From the NCBI RefSeq assembly GCF_900104965.1, contig NZ_LT629757.1:2914001-2978000 (forward strand): a DNA stretch of 64,000 nt, written 5' to 3'. Below are positions 26,728-35,571 of this stretch, in pieces (position 1 is the stretch's first letter; each line of letters opens with the position of its first letter). Made by a program: the position numbers and the translations under genes. The DNA comes from Nocardioides scoriae (GTDB lineage: Bacteria; Actinomycetota; Actinomycetes; Propionibacteriales; Nocardioidaceae). The notes below the pieces were generated by a model. That model was not told where the DNA came from. It saw only the letters and a program-made list of their open reading frames with translations, and ran no database searches.

Positions 26728-27024
26728 CGCGGGGACCGCGGGTGACGCGTTCTCGGATGCGCCGAACGGCAGGCCGCCAGGTGCTTGGACGACCCTAAGA
26801 CAGAGGGCCCCGCACTGCTCAAACGGAGGCGTTGATGGTGCGGCCGGCAACCGAGGATTGGCGCAGGTCGTTGACGCCATTCGGAGGCTGCTCAACACCC
26901 ACCTCGTCAACGCCGCGTGAGTCAGGCCCGATGCGATCGGTGCCGCGCTTCTCGCTTGGGCGGGGCGGATTTAGGCGGCCCGCGCACAACTGGCTCGGGG
27001 CTGTGATCATTGGTATGAGACCGG

Positions 27025-28131
27025 ATGAGGAGTGGCGTGCACAACGTAAGCGTGATCCGCGACGGCAACCGGTGGCGTCTCGATGTCCCCACAGTGGGTG
27101 GGTTCGTGCACGCAGAGCGCCTATCGACGGTGGGGGCTACCGCCCGGAACTACATCGCTACAGCCCTTGGCGTCCCCGCCGCATCGGTGCGCCTTGGCGA
27201 GGTAACCATCGTGACCGCAGCAGACCACCTCGAAGAGAACCCCGATGTAGACCTGGGGTTAGGGCCGCACCCGGCTGCGCAGGCCGCTATGAGGCTCGTC
27301 CCGAAGCTGGGTCCGGTGGTCGCGAGCTGGCGTCAGGACTCCTATGACAGGAACCAGCGTCGCGCTCAGAAGCTCGGTGAGGCAGTCTCCGAAACCATCG
27401 ACATCGAAGAGTTCTTCACCCACGTCGCGACCAATGAGCGGCTCAGCGACATGTTCGACGCGGCCGTTGAGGCGGCCATAGCCACAAGCTCAGAAGCAAA
27501 GGTCCGGCTGTTGGGTCGGGCCCTGGCTGCAAGCGCCACCGCTGAGGACGACGCATCGGTCGATGAGGTCGAGCAACTCTTGAGGATCGCGGTCGATCTT
27601 GAGCCAGTCGATCTCCGGGCCCTACGAGCTCTCGATCGCTGGCATCCCTCCGACGCCATCGACAAGGTCGGCTACGCACTTCGGGTCACCGAGGCCACCG
27701 CTGGCCCGATCGTGGCCAGATTGGAACGGCTTCACCTGATCAGCGTCGAGCGCACGGCAACAGTGCTGAACGAGCCGGACACCGATCAGGTGGCCATCGA
27801 CGAAGAGTGGACACTCACTGCCGCGGCACGCGCATTGTTGACCTTGTTGCGAGATCGCGTACATCCTCGCGAAGCCGCGACCGTCAGGGAGGACGGTCTG
27901 CCGTGGGGAGGATTCACCGACGCCCAAGCTCAGGCTCTCGAGCAGCTTGCGGAGTTGAGTCACCACGATTGGCGTCGTCACCCGCGACCCGACGAGAAGG
28001 TCGCCAGGACGCTTCGCCAGCTCGACATTCAAGGACTCACCTACGGCGACGTCCGAACGGCCATGCGTTCTGTTGGGTTCAGTGAAATGCGGCTGAAAGA
28101 GCTAGACCGCTGGTCGTCGACCACCCCCTAG
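27025..28131 (+). CDS. HicB-like N-terminal domain protein, 368 aa
   Basis: Residues 5-60 (VSVIRDGNRWRLDVPTVGG and RNYIATALGVPAASVRL) resemble the HicB antitoxin fold seen in actinobacteria. Residues 100-200 are helical, and the C-terminal 150 residues contain what may be a winged helix (GYALRVTEATAGPIVARLERLHLISVE). An alternative GTG start at 27037 has a better ribosome site (GAGGAG). No HicA toxin gene is next to it. Function unknown; a regulator is likely. Confidence 0.6.
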   Translation: MRSGVHNVSVIRDGNRWRLDVPTVGGFVHAERLSTVGATARNYIATALGVPAASVRLGEVTIVTAADHLEENPDVDLGLGPHPAAQAAMRLVPKLGPVVASWRQDSYDRNQRRAQKLGEAVSETIDIEEFFTHVATNERLSDMFDAAVEAAIATSSEAKVRLLGRALAASATAEDDASVDEVEQLLRIAVDLEPVDLRALRALDRWHPSDAIDKVGYALRVTEATAGPIVARLERLHLISVERTATVLNEPDTDQVAIDEEWTLTAAARALLTLLRDRVHPREAATVREDGLPWGGFTDAQAQALEQLAELSHHDWRRHPRPDEKVARTLRQLDIQGLTYGDVRTAMRSVGFSEMRLKELDRWSSTTP

Positions 28132-28243
28132 AGGCGGCACCGTGGACTCGGTGGTGACGCGCACCAGACGGCCGGTGGACTTGACCTACAGAGGCGGTCA
28201 TTAATTGACGCCATCGAGCTGCGAACGCCTAGGTGTTGGGTCC

Positions 28244-28792
28244 TCAATGTTCCTGACGGCGTCGTGATGCCAGAGCGGTGGTAGCCACCTGCAAGAAGTC
28301 ATTCACCTGTTCGGACAACACGTCGGTGTCCACGTACCGAGTGCCGTCAGGATCGAACGGAGGCAACGGCAACGTGTCGCCGCCCTCGAACTCGAGAAGG
28401 ACACCGGCCGACCAGTACCACTCGTTCTGACGTGGCCCCATGGTCGATGCCCTTGTGGCCGAGACATCGGTCAACGCGACGCGTTGCACATCGGTGAGGG
28501 GTCTCGCCCACGCCTGCAGCGAGTCGGCTCGGGACCCCACCGAGAAGGCATTCCACCGTTCCTCACCTTTGCTCGCCACGACGTGCCCGACCAGGTCATC
28601 GGTAATCCATGTGGCGGCCCACTCGGTGATGTCCGCTGTCCCGCGCGTCTGGAGAACCATCGCGCGCGGTCTGACACCCCCGGTGAGCGACAGGACGGCG
28701 CCCCAGATGACGACGGGGGCGACACTATTCGTGCCCGTCTCAGTCATGAACTGTTGCACTCCTTCGCCAAGCCACTCTGCGGGCATCTTCAT
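28244..28792 (-). CDS. Hypothetical protein, 182 aa
   Basis: Soluble protein without recognisable domain. It has beta-rich segments (APVVIWGAVLSLTGGVRPR, ITEWAATWITDDLVGHVVA) and an acidic C-terminal helix. Coding quality is fair (GC-rich third positions). It converges on the preceding gene. Confidence 0.55.
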   Translation of the reverse strand: MKMPAEWLGEGVQQFMTETGTNSVAPVVIWGAVLSLTGGVRPRAMVLQTRGTADITEWAATWITDDLVGHVVASKGEERWNAFSVGSRADSLQAWARPLTDVQRVALTDVSATRASTMGPRQNEWYWSAGVLLEFEGGDTLPLPPFDPDGTRYVDTDVLSEQVNDFLQVATTALASRRRQEH

Positions 28793-29196
28793 GTAGCGAG
28801 GCTAGGTGCGAGTACTGACACCGGGCCGTCAGAACCCTCGTAGCGTTCGCTGCCTCTGTGCGGCGGACGGCACCCGGGAGTCGTTTTGCCACGTCCAGAT
28901 GCTCTGTTGTGCTGGGCGCATCAACACAGACGCCCTTGCCAGGTATGTAGTTTATTCCCTACAGTAGTCCGAACGTTCCCCTCCCCGTCCACCGCACACG
29001 CCGCACCGGCCGGAGGCGTCGGCCACCACGCAGCCCATGAGGCTGGGCGATCGACCGGCAGCCGCCCCGTGCGCCATACCCAGCGAGCCGGGTGGTGCCG
29101 TCGTTCGAGCGTCAGGGAACAGGGGCGGCAACGACAAGACCTGCGTTCGGGCTCCCCCGGCCGCGTCCCGCCACCACCTACCAGCAGGAGACTGAA
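28793..29196. other. Intergenic region with an orphan promoter and long leader
   Basis: The promoter at 28936-28965 would start a transcript near 28972, but the next well-supported start codon is at 29197. The about 225-nt leader has no convincing frame and could be an untranslated regulatory leader or a small RNA. Confidence 0.4.
28936..28965 (+). promoter_or_regulatory. Promoter/operator TTGCCA-N18-TACAGT with TGTAG-N8-CTACA
   Basis: -35 TTGCCA (28936-28941) and -10 TACAGT (28960-28965) are 18 bp apart, and the palindrome TGTAG-N8-CTACA (28946-28963) overlaps the -10. 25 of 30 positions match the promoter at 34984-35013, so both are likely under one regulator. Confidence 0.65.
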
Positions 29197-29568
29197 ATGC
29201 CCCTGGCTCGCGCCACCCTGTTCGCTGAACTAGTCGACCGCAGTGACCCGCGGCGCCCAACCGTCCTGAAACGCGACGGGGTCCGGATAACTCTCGACGC
29301 AGGCGCCGACACCCAGTCGGAGTGTTGGCACGTCCAGGGCGATCAGATTCGCGGCGGGCACCAGCTTGGGCATGGCGACGTCATTTACGTTCGCACGGCC
29401 GATGACCGACTCTGGTGGCTGTGCGAGGTCACCGGCGTCCATGGCACGCCGGGACGCCCCCGCTATGACGTACGTCGTCTCTGCGTCGCCAACCGCGGCG
29501 ACAGCGTCGAAACCAACGACGACCCGCGGTGGCAACACCCCGGCGCTCGGTCCCGCCCCAGCGCCTGA
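29197..29568 (+). CDS. Hypothetical protein, 123 aa
   Basis: Small soluble protein with no recognised domain. Central sequence GDQIRGGHQLGHGDVIYVRT looks like a beta-barrel (SH3/OB-like) core. AGGAGA is eight bases before the ATG. It is probably transcribed from the promoter at 28936. The C-terminus is disordered-looking. Confidence 0.58.
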   Translation: MPLARATLFAELVDRSDPRRPTVLKRDGVRITLDAGADTQSECWHVQGDQIRGGHQLGHGDVIYVRTADDRLWWLCEVTGVHGTPGRPRYDVRRLCVANRGDSVETNDDPRWQHPGARSRPSA

Positions 29569-29604
29569 TCGCTGATCTTTTCGTCTTCTCGACCTGCCAA
29601 GACA

Positions 29605-29624
29605 ACAATCGGCAGTGCGATTGT
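29605..29624. terminator. Weak hairpin between convergent genes
   Basis: ACAATCG and CGATTGT pair around GCAGTG, midway between the stops of the 123-aa gene and the DUF4238 gene. The stem is only seven base pairs, so this is tentative. Confidence 0.35.
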
Positions 29625-29641
29625 CACTGTTGTGAGAGGTC

Positions 29642-30901
29642 CTAGCCGGGCACGGTGAGGCGCCGAGGGCGAAACCGGTCGGGTGGTGTGTTGACGGCGA
29701 GCGATGCGGCGTTCGTGCCGTCGCACACGCGCATGAGGGGACCGGTTGGCGGGAAGTGCCTCGTGTCGAAGGTCTTGTCGGTGACGCGGCCGGCGACCCA
29801 GTCGAGTGCTTGCGCCGACATCGCGGTGTTGGCCATGTCGGCGAACCGCTCTGCCTCGTGGCCGGTGAGGCGCAGTCGTTCGATGTCGCGCACGGGTGGA
29901 GTGTCCATGAGCGGCCCCCAGAGCAGTGCTGCGGTGGGGCTGAGCGTGAGAACGAGCTCGTCAGCGGTGCCGAAACCTGTGGGCACGGTCGAACTGAAGT
30001 GGACCTTCCGACCCGGAGGTGGGTGCCTACCCCGCTTCTTCTTCTTGGTTTTGCGCAGCCAGTTCTCGTAACGCTTCTTCACCTCGGCGTCGGTGAGGTG
30101 GCAGTCGTCGAGGTGGAAGGCCCCCACGGGTGCGTTGACGATGACTGGTTCGTCGCAGATGAGTAGTCGTGGGGCGTCGAGCCGGACCAGCGCGATGGGG
30201 CGGCACGCGAAGAAGGGAAGGATTTTGTCGGCGGAGCTGCTCGTGAGTTCGACGAGCTCGTTCTGGTGCGGCGCGATGGTGAGGCGTTGAAGCTCCTCGT
30301 CCGCGATGACTCCTTGCGCCATCGTCTTGGCATACCAGTCGACCTCCAACTCGATCTCGCGGCGGCGGCGTGGAGTTCGAGTGGCTTGGAAGGACGCGAA
30401 CTGGGCCAGACGGGCGATGTCTTCCATGGTCATGCGCGGCGTCCTCCACGGGCTGAGGAGGTCGTCCACGATTGGTTTGGTGGCGGACTCGATGACGCCG
30501 AGCAGTGACTCCATCGCTGAGTTCTTTCGGCCGTCGGTGTCGATGACGGTGTAAAAGTCCTTGATCGCGAGGTCGCGGATGTTGCAGGTGTCGAGACGTT
30601 GCTCAATGCGACGGAACACGCGCACCTGCCCGCGGTCGTTCGCCCAACGTTCGAGAAGGAAACGCGGGACGACGTGGTGGCGTGAGCCGACGAACGCCTG
30701 AGGGTTAGTAGCTGCGAGCCACTCTCGCGCTTCGGCGTCGGCTTGCTCACCGTCGTCGCTCATCGCGGCAGCGAATGAGTCGTGCACTGCTTGGGCGTGA
30801 GCGATGCGTGCCGCGTGGTCGCCTGCGGACGTGGGGGCCCAGTGCGGCTCGTCTGGGGCGCCACTGCTCATGCTCGGGAGGTTAGGGGCAACCTCCGACA
30901 T
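29642..30901 (-). CDS. DUF4238 domain protein
   Basis: 419 residues from the ATG at 30901 (another ATG at 30871 is possible). The family mark is SRHHVVPRFLLERWANDRGQVRVFRR near residues 85-110, as in DUF4238, whose members bear an N-terminal HHxxP motif. Later, ICDEPVIVNAPVGA and a basic KTKKKKRGRH loop are seen. The family is scattered in islands and phage-like regions; a nuclease- or defence-related role has been suggested only by context. No partner gene is obvious here. Confidence 0.72.
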   Translation of the reverse strand: MSEVAPNLPSMSSGAPDEPHWAPTSAGDHAARIAHAQAVHDSFAAAMSDDGEQADAEAREWLAATNPQAFVGSRHHVVPRFLLERWANDRGQVRVFRRIEQRLDTCNIRDLAIKDFYTVIDTDGRKNSAMESLLGVIESATKPIVDDLLSPWRTPRMTMEDIARLAQFASFQATRTPRRRREIELEVDWYAKTMAQGVIADEELQRLTIAPHQNELVELTSSSADKILPFFACRPIALVRLDAPRLLICDEPVIVNAPVGAFHLDDCHLTDAEVKKRYENWLRKTKKKKRGRHPPPGRKVHFSSTVPTGFGTADELVLTLSPTAALLWGPLMDTPPVRDIERLRLTGHEAERFADMANTAMSAQALDWVAGRVTDKTFDTRHFPPTGPLMRVCDGTNAASLAVNTPPDRFRPRRLTVPG

Positions 30902-31133
30902 TCGCTCGAGACCGATGACGCATCTGTCGCGGTCAGGGCGGTGAAGCGGAGCGCGCCGATGGAGTACCGGCCCGTGCCACGGCCGAGTGGGCGGCCACCA
31001 TTCACGGCAAGCCGGGCCGACGGGTGGCTCCGACGTTTCCTGCATCGACTGGTCCCGCGCCACGCAGCTAGGTGGCCGGCCGGCCACGTAACGTCCGCGT
31101 CATGACGTCGAACACGTCGAATCGGTCACCGTT

Positions 31134-31781
31134 ATGACGCCGCCAGCGATGGAAGAGCTTCGTGCCTCTGATCTGGAAACGCCTCTCACTCACGCGGACG
31201 CGGCGAGGCTGAGGGACGCCATCCTGGAACGGCTACCTCGGTCATTGCGTCTCGAGATCTATGGAGCTGTTCTCCAGTTCGACCTCACCGTGTCCGAGGA
31301 ATGGGGCGGGTACTGCTACATGTCTGGCCCGGCCGAGCTGGTGCTCAGTGCGGTCCAGCAGCAGTTGAAGTTCACGGTCGACTGGGTGGTCGTCGCAGAC
31401 TTCTCGGCGTTCAAGTTCACCGCGCGGATGGGCGGCCTCCGGTGGAGCTCGGATGGTGAAGACGCCGGGGTTTCGACAAGGCTCATCACCCAGCGGGAGA
31501 TCAGGACCGCATTCGAGGCCGCCTACCCGGCCGCCGCGCATGGATTCAACGCCAGTCGGAGCCTCCACCGTGTCGTCAACTCGATCACGGACGAGTACGA
31601 GCTCTACGACGACAAGGAGGCGGCAGCCGTCAACGGCGCGCTGTTGCAGTACTCGATGACAGTCTCGCCCGAGTTTCGGCACCTGTCGCCCCTCGCACTA
31701 GCGGCCGTTGAACAACTGGCCCCCACGTGGGAGGCCGGCCCCGCAGCGCTCGCGCTCGCGGTTGAAGCGGCCGCGAACTGA
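31134..31781 (+). CDS. Hypothetical protein, 215 aa, paralogue of the 32524 gene
   Basis: Soluble alpha/beta protein of unknown function. Its C-terminus (VSPEFRHLSPLALAAVEQLAP) matches that of the next gene (VSPEFAALKDAQYEAAEALAP), and both are about 215 residues with an early aspartate-rich beta region. No ribosome site precedes ATG 31134; ATG 31149 is an alternative. The two genes probably arose by duplication within the island. Confidence 0.6.
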   Translation: MTPPAMEELRASDLETPLTHADAARLRDAILERLPRSLRLEIYGAVLQFDLTVSEEWGGYCYMSGPAELVLSAVQQQLKFTVDWVVVADFSAFKFTARMGGLRWSSDGEDAGVSTRLITQREIRTAFEAAYPAAAHGFNASRSLHRVVNSITDEYELYDDKEAAAVNGALLQYSMTVSPEFRHLSPLALAAVEQLAPTWEAGPAALALAVEAAAN

Positions 31782-32523
31782 CTGGACCGCCCTCACGTCT
31801 CGCCCGATGCACGGGACGCGATACCTCAACTGTGACCCGCACACGCACCAAAGGCCGACATCGCACCAAGGGCCCATCGCGGGCGCCTCGGGCACCACGA
31901 CGGCTTCTAGGAAGCCCCCAAGCTCACCCCGACCGTCGGTGACGATCTGCTCCGGCGCTGCACCCTAGCGCCGGCGACTCGGCGCAGCGAGCGGCAAACT
32001 TCTGATACTCCGGGTCTGACGTGCTCCCGGCGGTTTGTGGCGGTGACCCGCCGGGATGCCTGAGTGGCTACCACGGAGCATCCGCTTCGACCTGTGAACA
32101 GAACCGGCCCCGTAGCGCGTTCGCTACGGGGCCGGCGAACCGAGCGCCACTCGGCTATGCCCGTCGACGCCCACCGGAAGTGCTGATTTTGGGGCGGGTC
32201 GTGACGGGGTTGGCTTGCCAAGTTTCCCTGACGCTCTTGAAGGTCCAGCCTGCCTTTGCAGCCGAGGGGCATCCAAGCCACGACAGCCCACACCGTGGCA
32301 CCCCCGTCGACCCAACTCTGTGTTGCCCGGGCGCTTCACGAGCGCGCAAGCAGGGCGGCGTAGGCGCGACACCCACCTACCGCCCTCGGAGGGCTCGACA
32401 CAGTTCGCCTCCCGCTGAGGGCAGCCCCTCCTGCGAGGCCGTTCGATACCTGGACCCTCCTGCGCCAAACTAGGCGGGATCCTGACGGCCCCAATTCATC
32501 GTGGCTCAGCCACTTCATTCCAC
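31782..32523. other. 742-bp gap without a supported gene
   Basis: Short frames are present on both strands but none has coding-like third positions or a ribosome site. The stretch contains the hairpin at 32104-32135. It may hold decayed sequence. Confidence 0.4.
32104..32135. terminator. 14-bp perfect hairpin
   Basis: Arms CCGGCCCCGTAGCG and CGCTACGGGGCCGG with loop CGTT. It lies 323 bp after the stop of the 215-aa gene at 31134, too far for a simple terminator of that gene alone. Confidence 0.5.
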
Positions 32524-33174
32524 GTGAAAGACGCGACCTTGCACGCTATTTCCATCTCCAGCGACGACCTTGCTCTACCCGACACCGAGAGCCCCGCCAG
32601 CCGGACGATCCTGGAAGCGATCATGCAGCGGGTCGTCACCGCGTTGCCCGACACGCTCGTAGTCGACCTGTGCGGCAGCATCGTCACAGGAAAGCTGGGC
32701 CGCGACGACATCGGACGCGTCTGCTACGTCGTCTCCGACCCGATCGTTCAGGACTACGACGGTCAGCCAGTCCGGATCCCCACAACGACCCTCGATTACA
32801 TCGCGCGCGTCGAGCAAGTCACCCTCGGCGATCAGGACGCGGATTCCGATTTCCGCGCCGCCGTCGAGGAAGAGTTCACCGAGGACTACAGAGATGCCGA
32901 GCCTCACATCACCCGCGCCATCGCGACATGGCACCAGTTGAAACGAGCAGACAGCGCTTTCGAGTTCTACGAGCGCTATGACGGCCCCGACAAGTTGGGC
33001 TACAGCCAAGTCGTCAGACTGCCTCAGCGATTTCTGGTGCTGCTCGCCATGCTCGTCTCTCCTGAGTTCGCGGCTCTCAAAGATGCGCAGTACGAAGCGG
33101 CCGAGGCGCTTGCGCCGGAATGGACACACACACCCTCCGAGCTCGCCGCGAGCGTGCGCGGAGCGGTTGGCTAG
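32524..33174 (+). CDS. Hypothetical protein, 216 aa, paralogue of the 31134 gene
   Basis: Starts with GTG (reads KDATLHAISISSDDLALP). The middle region (DYIARVEQVTLGD, RAAVEEEFTEDYRDAEPHI) is acidic and the C-terminus aligns with the 31134 product. No domain is recognised. Two diverged copies of an unknown protein within 2 kb suggest either a paired complex or diversification under selection. Confidence 0.6.
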   Translation: MKDATLHAISISSDDLALPDTESPASRTILEAIMQRVVTALPDTLVVDLCGSIVTGKLGRDDIGRVCYVVSDPIVQDYDGQPVRIPTTTLDYIARVEQVTLGDQDADSDFRAAVEEEFTEDYRDAEPHITRAIATWHQLKRADSAFEFYERYDGPDKLGYSQVVRLPQRFLVLLAMLVSPEFAALKDAQYEAAEALAPEWTHTPSELAASVRGAVG

Positions 33175-33392
33175 TGGCGCGCCTGCAGGGTCCCACTCCG
33201 GTGCGTGACGCGCCGGGCCCGGCGACTGGAAGCGCGTCGCTGCCCCGCCGCCACTCGAAGGACCACCCCGTCGTCGCCGACCTTGCTGGGCCCTCTGTAC
33301 GGCCAGCAGGTGCGGGGGCGTCCAGTGACGATTCAGCCACGAGTGCCCTGTGCGCTGCACCCCGCCGGGCGGCGTCTCGCGTCGTACAGTAA

Positions 33393-33410
33393 ATTGTAGA
33401 GCACTACAAT
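33393..33410. promoter_or_regulatory. Operator ATTGTAG-AGCA-CTACAAT over a -10 box
   Basis: Perfect 7-4-7 palindrome. Its right arm contains TACAAT (33405-33410), a near-consensus -10, 57 bp before the HTH gene at 33467. A bound repressor would block that promoter. Confidence 0.65.
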
Positions 33411-33466
33411 TAGTCAGGGTCGCCACTGCCCTCCCCCACGTCACCCACTCTCACTAGGATGCTTCA

Positions 33467-33799
33467 GTGCCGCGTCGCAGCAGCCTCTACCGGGTTCCGA
33501 ACCAGTGGCTGTCCGCAGGAACCTGGCCCCGCGGGACCTTCACTGCAGACGCCCCGGACGCGGTCGCCCACGCAGTCGCTATCGCCATGGCGCTCGCAGC
33601 GGCACTAGAGGGGCGCAACAAGAGCGAGGTTGCCGCCGCAGCCGAGATTGAGCGCTCCACGCTGTACGACATCTTGGCGGGCAAGTCGTGGCCAGACACC
33701 GTCACGCTCGCCAAGCTCGAGGCCCACCTGGGGCAGACGCTGTGGCCCGCTACCCCGGCTCCGCCCCTTCGTCGCGCCACCGACAAAGCACCCGACTAG
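33467..33799 (+). CDS. HTH (XRE/Cro-like) DNA-binding protein, 110 aa
   Basis: Starts with GTG. The helix-turn-helix is around residues 45-85 (GRNKSEVAAAAEIERSTLYDILAGKSWPDTVTLAKLE), as in Cro/C1-type repressors. Upstream lies a palindrome of the TGTAG...CTACA type, which it may bind to repress itself and the other genes with this site. The C-terminal tail is short and basic. Confidence 0.72.
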   Translation: MPRRSSLYRVPNQWLSAGTWPRGTFTADAPDAVAHAVAIAMALAAALEGRNKSEVAAAAEIERSTLYDILAGKSWPDTVTLAKLEAHLGQTLWPATPAPPLRRATDKAPD

Positions 33800-33923
33800 G
33801 ACGGACGGCCGGGAACCAGCCGGGAAACCAGCCGTGGCCTCAGAGCGTGCTGCGTGTTGCCGGACCTCAGGTCGATGGGCCACCTCGGCATCGCCCTGCA
33901 GGACGCACCCTCGGCGTGCCGAG

Positions 33924-34274
33924 TCATACCCGGCGCAACGCTTGCATCAGGGCTGTCCCCTCGAGCCACTGCATGTCGCTGAGGAAGATGAGATCTGGCA
34001 ACTTCGTATCCGGGTCAGACCAAGGACCGACCCACTCGTCGAAGTAGGTCAGGGCCGTTTCGAGCAGCGCTTCGCGCAAGCTCTGCACGTAGAAGTGCTT
34101 CGAGTTCGCGCGCAGCCAGGCCTGGAGGGCAGACCGTTCGCCGTCCGACATGTCGGCGAGCGGGTATCCCCACCCCTCGACATCCGTCCAGACGAGATCT
34201 TGCGCGAAGACACCGAGGTCGAAGGCCCTCGGGCTCGGCTCAGCCGCGCCCTGAGATGGATCGTCATCGGACAT
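33924..34274 (-). CDS. Hypothetical protein, 116 aa
   Basis: Acidic protein rich in Trp and Asp (VWTDVEGWGYPLADMSDGER, WVGPWSDPDTKLPD). No known domain. AAGGGG lies nine bases before the ATG. A TTGTAG...CTACAA operator stands 42 bp upstream, so it belongs to the putative shared regulon. Confidence 0.58.
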   Translation of the reverse strand: MSDDDPSQGAAEPSPRAFDLGVFAQDLVWTDVEGWGYPLADMSDGERSALQAWLRANSKHFYVQSLREALLETALTYFDEWVGPWSDPDTKLPDLIFLSDMQWLEGTALMQALRRV

Positions 34275-34315
34275 GTCGCTCTGCCCCTTGTTGTGCGCCG
34301 GGGTCGTTCGGTCAT

Positions 34316-34331
34316 TTGTAGTGGTCTACAA
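34316..34331. promoter_or_regulatory. Operator TTGTAG-TGGT-CTACAA
   Basis: Perfect 6-4-6 palindrome upstream of the leftward 116-aa gene. On the minus strand its downstream arm forms a TACAAA -10-like box. Confidence 0.6.
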
Positions 34332-34490
34332 GTACCACACGGGGCCCATTTGCGTCAGGTCCCAGCTCTCGCCCTCGGAGGGAACCCGAGGACGGACGTG
34401 ACGGACGTCGATCGATGGCACCCTGGCCGGCGGGGTGGGAGGGTTTGGCGCGGCTGCCACCAGGGACGGGGGCGGCCAACATGTGGGCCG

Positions 34491-34823
34491 CTACGGCCTA
34501 TCGGGCGCGTTCGGCGCAACCCGACCCTGAGCCCGCGCCGTCCGCGAGAGCTGCGCGGCTCGAGCCAAACTCAGGCCGGTCGCCTCAGCTATCCGCTCGT
34601 AGGTCCAGCCCTCGCCACGCAGATAGCCCACGGCGCGTAGCCGCACCTGTGCCAACTGCTCCAGTTCACCGTCCAGCGCAGCGAAGGCGTCGCCGACGGC
34701 ACGGATAACTGCCGGGGGCCCTCCGATGTTCTCCAGGCGAGCAGCCTCGTTCGCGATGGCAGCCTTGAACTCGTCCGAAAGGTGGCCGGGGCGAGAGCCG
34801 GCACGACGCCTTCGGGGGGGCAT
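34491..34823 (-). CDS. Small helix-turn-helix protein, 110 aa
   Basis: C-terminal half GYLRGEGWTYERIAEATGLS followed by LARAAQLSRTARAQG is a sigma-70-region-4/HTH-like motif; the N-terminus PPRRRRAGSRPG is basic. The ATG at 34823 is preceded too closely by GAGGAG for an ordinary site, so a leaderless or nearly leaderless start is possible. The CTGTAG...CTACAG operator lies 16 bp upstream. Confidence 0.65.
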   Translation of the reverse strand: MPPRRRRAGSRPGHLSDEFKAAIANEAARLENIGGPPAVIRAVGDAFAALDGELEQLAQVRLRAVGYLRGEGWTYERIAEATGLSLARAAQLSRTARAQGRVAPNAPDRP

Positions 34824-34839
34824 CTCCTCAGCACAGTTG

Positions 34840-34855
34840 CTGTAGAGGACTACAG
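34840..34855. promoter_or_regulatory. Operator CTGTAG-AGGA-CTACAG
   Basis: Perfect 6-4-6 palindrome immediately upstream of the leftward HTH gene, the third site of this pattern within 1.5 kb. Confidence 0.6.
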
Positions 34856-34983
34856 GGAACCAGGCGCGCCGCCCCAGCCACCCTCGTCCACGCCGCGACC
34901 GCAGCTGAAGCGCAGACCTGGCACGGACATCGCCACGACCGCGCGCTGTCTTCATGGGCGCGGGCGAGGAACACGATCAGATC

Positions 34984-35013
34984 TTGCCACGAGCGTAGTT
35001 TAATCCCTACAGT
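34984..35013 (+). promoter_or_regulatory. Promoter/operator TTGCCA-N18-TACAGT of the recombinase operon
   Basis: -35 TTGCCA (34984-34989), -10 TACAGT (35008-35013), palindromic GTAG-N8-CTAC between 34995 and 35010. Transcription is expected at about 35020, exactly the ATG of the next gene, giving a leaderless mRNA. It is almost a copy of the promoter at 28936-28965. Confidence 0.7.
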
Positions 35014-35019
35014 CGGGTG

Positions 35020-35571
35020 ATGAGCTCCACCCATCCCTCCCAAGAACCGGGACCCCTGCCGTCGACTGGAACAGGCCGCGGCCGGCCACCGATGCTGCAC
35101 TTCGACACCCTCGTCGCGGGCACCATCCCGCGGCTCGGCGCGGGTGCCCGGGGCGCGCCTCCCTCTGCCACTCGGCTCGACATCCCCAGCCAGATCGAAC
35201 GCACCGCACGGCTGGTCTCGGCGCAGCCAGTACTCGACTCCACCCGCAGAATCTGCGTCTCGCGGCTCCTGCAGGCCCTGGGGTGGGGCACCTCGACGCG
35301 CATCGAACAGGTGCCACGACCGGCAGCAGGCTCCGTGAGGTACCGCCTCGTCGACCCCACCGGGCCGCACCCCGGGCGACGTTTGATCTCCAGCCAAGGT
35401 CGTCTGACGTTCACGCCAGCTATGTGCTGGAGGCTCGGAACCGCCCCAGGCGAACAGGTCCAAGCCGTGGCCGACCTGGACGCAGGTGAGTTGCTGGTGG
35501 CATCCATGTCCGGGGTCCTAGCGGGGGTGGCCGTCGCTGCTACGACAGAGCCTGCGTCGCACCCGTCATGA
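35020..35571 (+). CDS. AbrB/SpoVT-like hypothetical protein upstream of the recombinase
   Basis: 183 residues. The C-terminal part, GRLTFTPAMCWRLGTAPGEQ followed by VQAVADLDAGELLVAS, resembles the swapped-hairpin AbrB/MazE DNA-binding fold. The rest is unrecognised. The ATG at 35020 is seven bases after the -10 box. Its stop overlaps the recombinase start (ATGA), so both are made together; a control factor or recombination accessory protein is likely. A GTG at 35017 is an alternative start. Confidence 0.6.
   Translation: MSSTHPSQEPGPLPSTGTGRGRPPMLHFDTLVAGTIPRLGAGARGAPPSATRLDIPSQIERTARLVSAQPVLDSTRRICVSRLLQALGWGTSTRIEQVPRPAAGSVRYRLVDPTGPHPGRRLISSQGRLTFTPAMCWRLGTAPGEQVQAVADLDAGELLVASMSGVLAGVAVAATTEPASHPS

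Noticed and set aside
33205-33399. Small plus-strand frames after the 216-aa gene
   Set aside because: No ribosome site, Arg/Pro-rich translation, and they overlap the operator region of the HTH gene.
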